Positions 59,133-64,000 of a stretch of DNA of 64,000 nt are shown in pieces (within the stretch, counting starts at the first letter, position 1; each line of letters opens with the position of its first letter). The stretch comes from Calycina herbarum. Lineage: Eukaryota; Ascomycota; Leotiomycetes; Helotiales; Pezizellaceae. A model generated the notes under the pieces. The model made no database searches. It had not been told where the DNA came from and saw only the letters and a program-made list of their open reading frames with translations. Where the stretch lies: positions 156,701 through 220,700 of the forward strand of contig LLEY01000103.1 in the NCBI GenBank assembly GCA_001414485.1. The letters run 5' to 3'. A program made the translations under genes and the position numbers.

Positions 59133-62100
59133 ACTCGTCGGGTTCTTTACAAGAGTTTTGTCTCTTGTTTTTTTTTGGTAAGTTCTTTCCCGGTTGCACT
59201 TGCCACTTACGATGACTTTTTTGCTAACGAGGATGCACATAGTTATTGGAATACCTCTATACCCCACCATCTTTCGCAAGAAAGCAAAGCATATGATACC
59301 CCAGGAATTATTCTCCTACCATGGTCTACGCACTCACGTCCTGCATCGCATCTCGGTCGACTTCGACCAAGCGATGACTTCGAGTCCACGACTCGACATG
59401 ACGACGATTCCCACGATGCATCTTGACGATTCACGAAAACAAAGTCAACAGAGGAGCGAACCATATTTGAGAGATGAAGAGGAACCAAATCGCCTCGACA
59501 GGGAGAATATGAACACCCCTCCATCCGCCTCACACCCGAAATTACACCCCCCTCATCGGGTCATCACAACATCGCATCAGGGGAAATCAGTTCACGGACC
59601 GCTCAGCAGTCCCATCAAAGATCCCCAGATCTTCGACATCCCCATCCATGCATCCAACAAGGCAGAATATCATAATCTCATTTCGTTAACATCTTAATGC
59701 CGTTCCCGTTTTCTTCACGACTTCGCAACCGGGACTTGAGGACGCATTGACACCTTTTTTTCTATCGTCTCATTTACATTTTGGGGGCTATACATACAGC
59801 AAGCAAGCATTTGGAATTTTCGGAAACATGATGTGCGTTTATGCGATATATGCATTTGAAATGAACAGAACACAGCATAGCCCGACAAGAGATGTACATT
59901 GTCGGAGCCACAATTTTTTCTTTCTTTTGATTTTACACTTTTTTGATACCCTGTTATGACAAGCATTATTTGTCTCCGCGTTATTTATTTGAAGGAGGAG
60001 GAGGGGTGAAGGGAAAACAGAACAGGGGGAGCTGGGAAAGACTTCCAAGCGATGTCAAGGTGTGATTTTGGTTTTTATCCCTGGGTTGATCATATTCTCG
60101 TCTTGGAGAAGATTCCCAAGCACCTCGCTACACCATCACATCTTTTCAAGAAAGCGATTCGGCGAGACCGGAGAAGGGGGTCTAGGAAACATTGTTCTGT
60201 TGGTTCCCTCGTATAGGAGAAGGATTTTGATGATAGTCAATAGACGCTTCACACTGGTGTTTTCGTCTGGTCTGTCTTGGATATATATTTTTGGCATATC
60301 AATAGTTCATATTGAAAATCAATGAATTTGACATCTCACATCATCTTTACCCCACTTGTCCTGCCATTCGTGAATATGTGAAAAGCATGAACTCATATGT
60401 AATCGGTGATAGGCCGTCCTCGACCCCGACTCGGCCAACAAGGTGCCGAGCGGGAGTGGGAAGTGGGGAAGTGGTACGGGCCATGGAAATCTAACGGGAA
60501 GGAGGGCGCTTAAATAATCCCGGAGCATGCAAGAAAGAGGCACAATTGAGAAACCAAAAATCGATGCCAAAGAAAATGCGTGATGGATAAAACGGATTGT
60601 GGCCAATGAAAACTTTTAGACCTTCCGATTATCGCTTCCGATGTATCCAGGAGTACCAATCACAACTTGAGATGACATCTTCTTTAGGGCAATCTGTTGA
60701 AGAATTTTCCCTCCACACTATTGAATCTTTTTTTAGGTGATGAGAAACAGAATTGTGTAAAGAAAATGGGTGCCTGATCATACCTTGGGATGGAATTTGA
60801 TTCAAGGATATTTCCGGAAAGACATTCCCAGTGTGGACAAGAAACCAAAAGGAAAAAAGATGAGTTGTTGATGCGATGCGCTTCGGAACAGCTGTCGTAG
60901 CTCTGATTGACGAAAAGATTCGAAGCCCACAGATGAAAGGTAACGTTGAACGACATGGAAAAAAGGCAACGCTGATACGAGTCCCGAACCAGTCCCCCTC
61001 ATCCAAACTTTGGAAGGAGGGTGTAGTGAAGCAGGTACGAGGACCAGTGGTTCAGACAGGCGTAAAGAAGGTGTGTGGGTTAATATAATGTTGCATTGTT
61101 CGCCTAGAGAAAATAAATCAATTTAGGGGAAACTCATGGGCCCCCGAATCTGTCGTTGTACATTGTTATCTGATCGCAGAAAAGACAATCGATAGGGTCT
61201 ACCCCGCGGCGACCTTTGGCCTGACCAGCAGGAAGCAATGAAGTGGGATCCGGATCTGCTGGCAGAGTGCAGAGTGCGCGGGAGCTTTCGAGCTTGGACG
61301 TGATCCGAGATGTCGCACATGGCTGCATGTCAAAGTGCCAATACGACTTTAAGAGGTCGAGATAACGATAGGAAGCTTGCTCGTCCAACCCGGAATCGCT
61401 CCGAGAGGACTCGGCACCACCTTCAACTTGGAAGTTGTGTCTGGAATTTAGAAGAAACTGCAAGTGTATGGAAAGGAGGAGGGAAAAACAGAAAAGGGTC
61501 TGTGATAGACAATACATATGTCGGCAGCTTCCCATCATCACCAAGTGACTTGGTGATGGTTCAACGGCCATTCGCTGTCACCCACGATCGGGTATCAAAA
61601 AACGACCTTGACATGGGAGGACACGGGAGGGCATGGCATGGGGGCAGCATCGTGATATAGGAGCGGAAAGGGACTATTGACCGGGCCGTGCTGATTTGTG
61701 ATTCCCATTCAGTTACAAATGGATGGCAGAGAGCACATTTCCTCGCGCCACGACCTTCCCCAACCCCTCAATTCTTGCTGCTGGTCGTCGTTCGTGGAAG
61801 TTTTCCTTCCCTTGATGCGTAATAGAATGTCCGTCCTTCATCTGGTGATGTGATCAAAAAGGCATCGAGCGTGCCCAACGGCGGCGGCGGTGACGGTGAC
61901 GGCGTGGAGACTTTTGTTGAGACGGTGTAGAAAATCAGGAATTGCAGGTGGGATGTGGGACGAGTCGGGGAGTGGAGGTATTTGGAGAAAATAGATCAAC
62001 GACGATGACTCCTTCCTCGCGGTTGCCACTCACAATGGCTTTGTAGACGCTGGGCGACGGGATGGGTGATGAGGGAGAGTTTTATCATTCTGGAAGGGTC

Positions 62101-62140
62101 TCTCGCCCTGGTAGAGTATCCATTGTTTCGGCGCGCAAAG

Positions 62141-62164
62141 CTCTCTCTCTCTCACACACACACT
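62141..62164. repeat. CT/CA microsatellite
   Basis: A CT repeat passes directly into a CA repeat. Simple sequence, likely polymorphic. Confidence 0.8.
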
Positions 62165-62530
62165 GGAATTAGCAGATAGTGGTTTCTGGCCTGGTGATTT
62201 CCAGGTTCCAGTGACATTTGGATGGCCCCCTGATGCAGCGGCGTGAGTGGTTGGTGTTGTGATATTGGTGCATGAGGGTGAAGTGCGGGAGGAGCCAGTG
62301 AGAAGGGCGAGGTGCCTTTTGTCGACATGGCGCTAATGGACCCTGGTTCGTGCCAAGGCCAGGGCCATCCCGCTCTCCATTGTTCCTTGGTTGCCTTCTT
62401 TTTTCACTACCAGTAGGCCTAACGGTACTGGAGTACCCGAGCACTGACTTGACGACATCCAGCAGCAATTCCCACCACTGAAGCCATATTTACAGCGTGT
62501 CACACTGCCATCAATCCACGAGGCCACCCA

Positions 62531-62620
62531 CAGCCACCTACAGCCACCTACAGCCACCTACAGCCACCTACAGCCACCTACAGCTACCTACAGCTACCTA
62601 CAGCTACCTACAGCTACCTA
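62531..62620 (+). repeat. 10-base minisatellite in two homogeneous blocks
   Basis: Nine exact decamers in line: five of CAGCCACCTA (62531-62580) followed by four of CAGCTACCTA (62581-62620), with a degenerate unit just before. A single C-to-T change separates the blocks. No gene is seen around it. Confidence 0.92.
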
Positions 62621-64000
62621 CAGAAGCAGTGAAGCTTCCCCAACGAAACCCATCAGCCAGCCTCCAACGAAACGCACCGCGCCCTGAAAGACGACGCACA
62701 TCTTATGAATCACAGGCTGTCGGATGCCCCAACGTCTGCTCATCGCCCCTCCACGCCCCTCCCAGAATGGCTCACCTCACTTCATCGTAGGCTTTCTATA
62801 CGGCCAATTCCATTTCCTCTACTCCGTAGTTATTGAGGGCACGTCCTCCTCCTTTCCTCCTCGGCGTCTCTCAACCTCTCGATGGCATATGGAGACCAAG
62901 TGGTAAAGTCATTTCTTCCTTCTGGAGCACCCAACCCCCGTCTTGGCCGAACGATTCGTCTGCTTTGTAGGTTCCGAGTCACTGCCACCTTTCCCCATGC
63001 CGCCATTAGTTGCTCTGTACGGAGTATTGTTCTCCCCATCACGCCTCGTGATATACACTTCGGCCCAATATCAAATGGGCACCCAGTGGTGAGGTGCCGA
63101 GCCCTGCTTCTGCCGCGATAGACAGGACTAGCGCAAGTGTATAGACCTGTCAGGAGCAGTTTGTGGAGTTGGTCGTTGATGGATGAACGACATGAACGAC
63201 ATGAACGAGCTCTGCTAGGCCAGGCCACTGCAATATGGAAGATACGGACGGACTCTGGGAAATTCAATGTTCATGGAATGGACATGCATTGGATTCAGCC
63301 ACGTTGGTAACGAGGGTGAGTGGTGAACCCCAGGACAGCGTGGTCGTACCAAGTAGGGTTCTCAGACTGCGCCTACGGACCGTATAGAGGTTGCAACCAC
63401 ACGTTGAGAGAAGCTTGTATCCCGTTACAGAGTATGAAGTCCAAGGTAGTGTACAGAGAAGGATTCGCTTCCTTAACCCGCTCTTTAGCGGGCTTCCTGC
63501 GCTGTCAATGACTTATACTTCTCGATCCAAACTGCGAGCGTGTATCCGCACTATGACTGCGAGCAGGAAGGGTCGTCGCCCTTGCTGCTGCTCAGCAAAT
63601 TGCGAGACTGTACAAGTACGGACGACACCACTCTGTCGCTGTCTGCCCCTCTTCTTAAGCGGTCTGCAGTGCTTCCCCATGGACGAGGGGCTGCCTCTCT
63701 GTGCTGCTGCGATTCGGCGCATCAAGATGAGCCGGATCTGATGCGGATGCCGTCGCATTTGCCAGCCATGGGAGGTCCAAGGAGGAGGAGAGAACGACCG
63801 TCCAGGCCGCTACTGGCCTGAGAGGAATCGCCTGAGAGGGTCCTGCAAATCTATATCTAGAGTTGCGCGACCACACTCAACCATCCATTGGCAGGCCGCG
63901 CCACGACTCTTAGGCGCTCTGCTGCACCTGCAGTCGATCCCCCTGTTCCTTTTAGCCCCGGTATTTTTCAAAGTCCCCCCCCCTGCCCCCTGCCCCCCTG

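Larger units (their letters stand above)
59133..64000. other. Gene-poor end of the window
   Basis: No gene supported in 4.9 kb. Several open frames on both strands (59194-59697, 61134-61660, 62830-63267) overlap each other and have no domains. The last 25 bases are C-rich (CCCCTGCCCCCTGCCCCCCTG), a simple repeat that runs out of the window. Confidence 0.4.

Noticed and set aside
59194..59697. 167-codon open frame after the small basic gene
   Set aside because: Overlaps other frames on both strands and has no recognisable sequence; probably 3' UTR or intergenic.
62830..63267. 145-codon minus-strand open frame near the right end
   Set aside because: Arg-rich composition without domains, and a competing frame on the other strand; not supported as a gene.
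63970..64000. C-rich end as a telomere
   Set aside because: The CCCCTG-like units do not match the fungal telomere repeat (CCCTAA); a simple C-rich repeat cut by the window edge.

Overview
The window looks like a chromosomal segment of a filamentous ascomycete (Pezizomycotina). Coding regions are broken by short introns of about 50-120 bases with GTAAGT/GTATGT-type donors and CTAAC/CTAAT-like branch sites. The gene set (CFEM-like surface protein, WSC-glyoxal oxidase, Mch1-type transporter, Zn2Cys6 regulator, F-box and BTB proteins) is typical of that group. Gene style suggests Leotiomycetes/Helotiales, but this is inference, not proof.

Layout. 0.8-5.2 kb: a short-chain dehydrogenase followed by a FATP/very-long-chain acyl-CoA synthetase, same strand. 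5.9-15.6 kb: a CFEM-like membrane protein, convergent with a membrane-anchored GH3 beta-glucosidase; a three-exon small secreted protein; an Mch1-like MFS transporter. 16.5-25.8 kb: a block of four damaged genes for secreted proteins. They are two subtilase/inhibitor-I9-like paralogues, an actin-fold-like secreted protein and an SGNH hydrolase, and they carry premature stops and one-base frameshifts. One subtilase and the SGNH hydrolase share the same cysteine-containing C-terminal module. A small poly-C MITE sits inside the block. 26.1-30.8 kb: an eight-exon, 1439-residue glyoxal oxidase with five WSC domains and a Ser-rich repeat linker. 32.5-37.6 kb: divergent AT-hook/zinc-finger and F-box genes.

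37.6-43.2 kb is gene-free and largely AT-rich. It holds degenerate tandem repeats, a second copy of the poly-C MITE, an unrelated inverted-repeat element and a 112-base tandem repeat. 43.2-46.2 kb: a Zn2Cys6 regulator convergent with an O6-alkylguanine-DNA alkyltransferase, their stop codons only about 40 bases apart. 47.5-54.3 kb: a BTB protein, an overlapping pair of minus-strand genes (small acidic protein and polytopic membrane protein), then a Trm2-type tRNA methyltransferase with two possible starts. 54.3-64 kb is almost empty: one small basic protein with a very long upstream region, and a 10-base minisatellite.

Most intact genes act at the cell surface, in lipid or carbohydrate use, or in gene control. 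The strongest candidates for something undescribed are the I9-like module arrays and the shared C-terminal module of the decaying secreted-protein block. All exon borders were read by eye from reading frame, splice signals and protein continuity, and no database search was possible.
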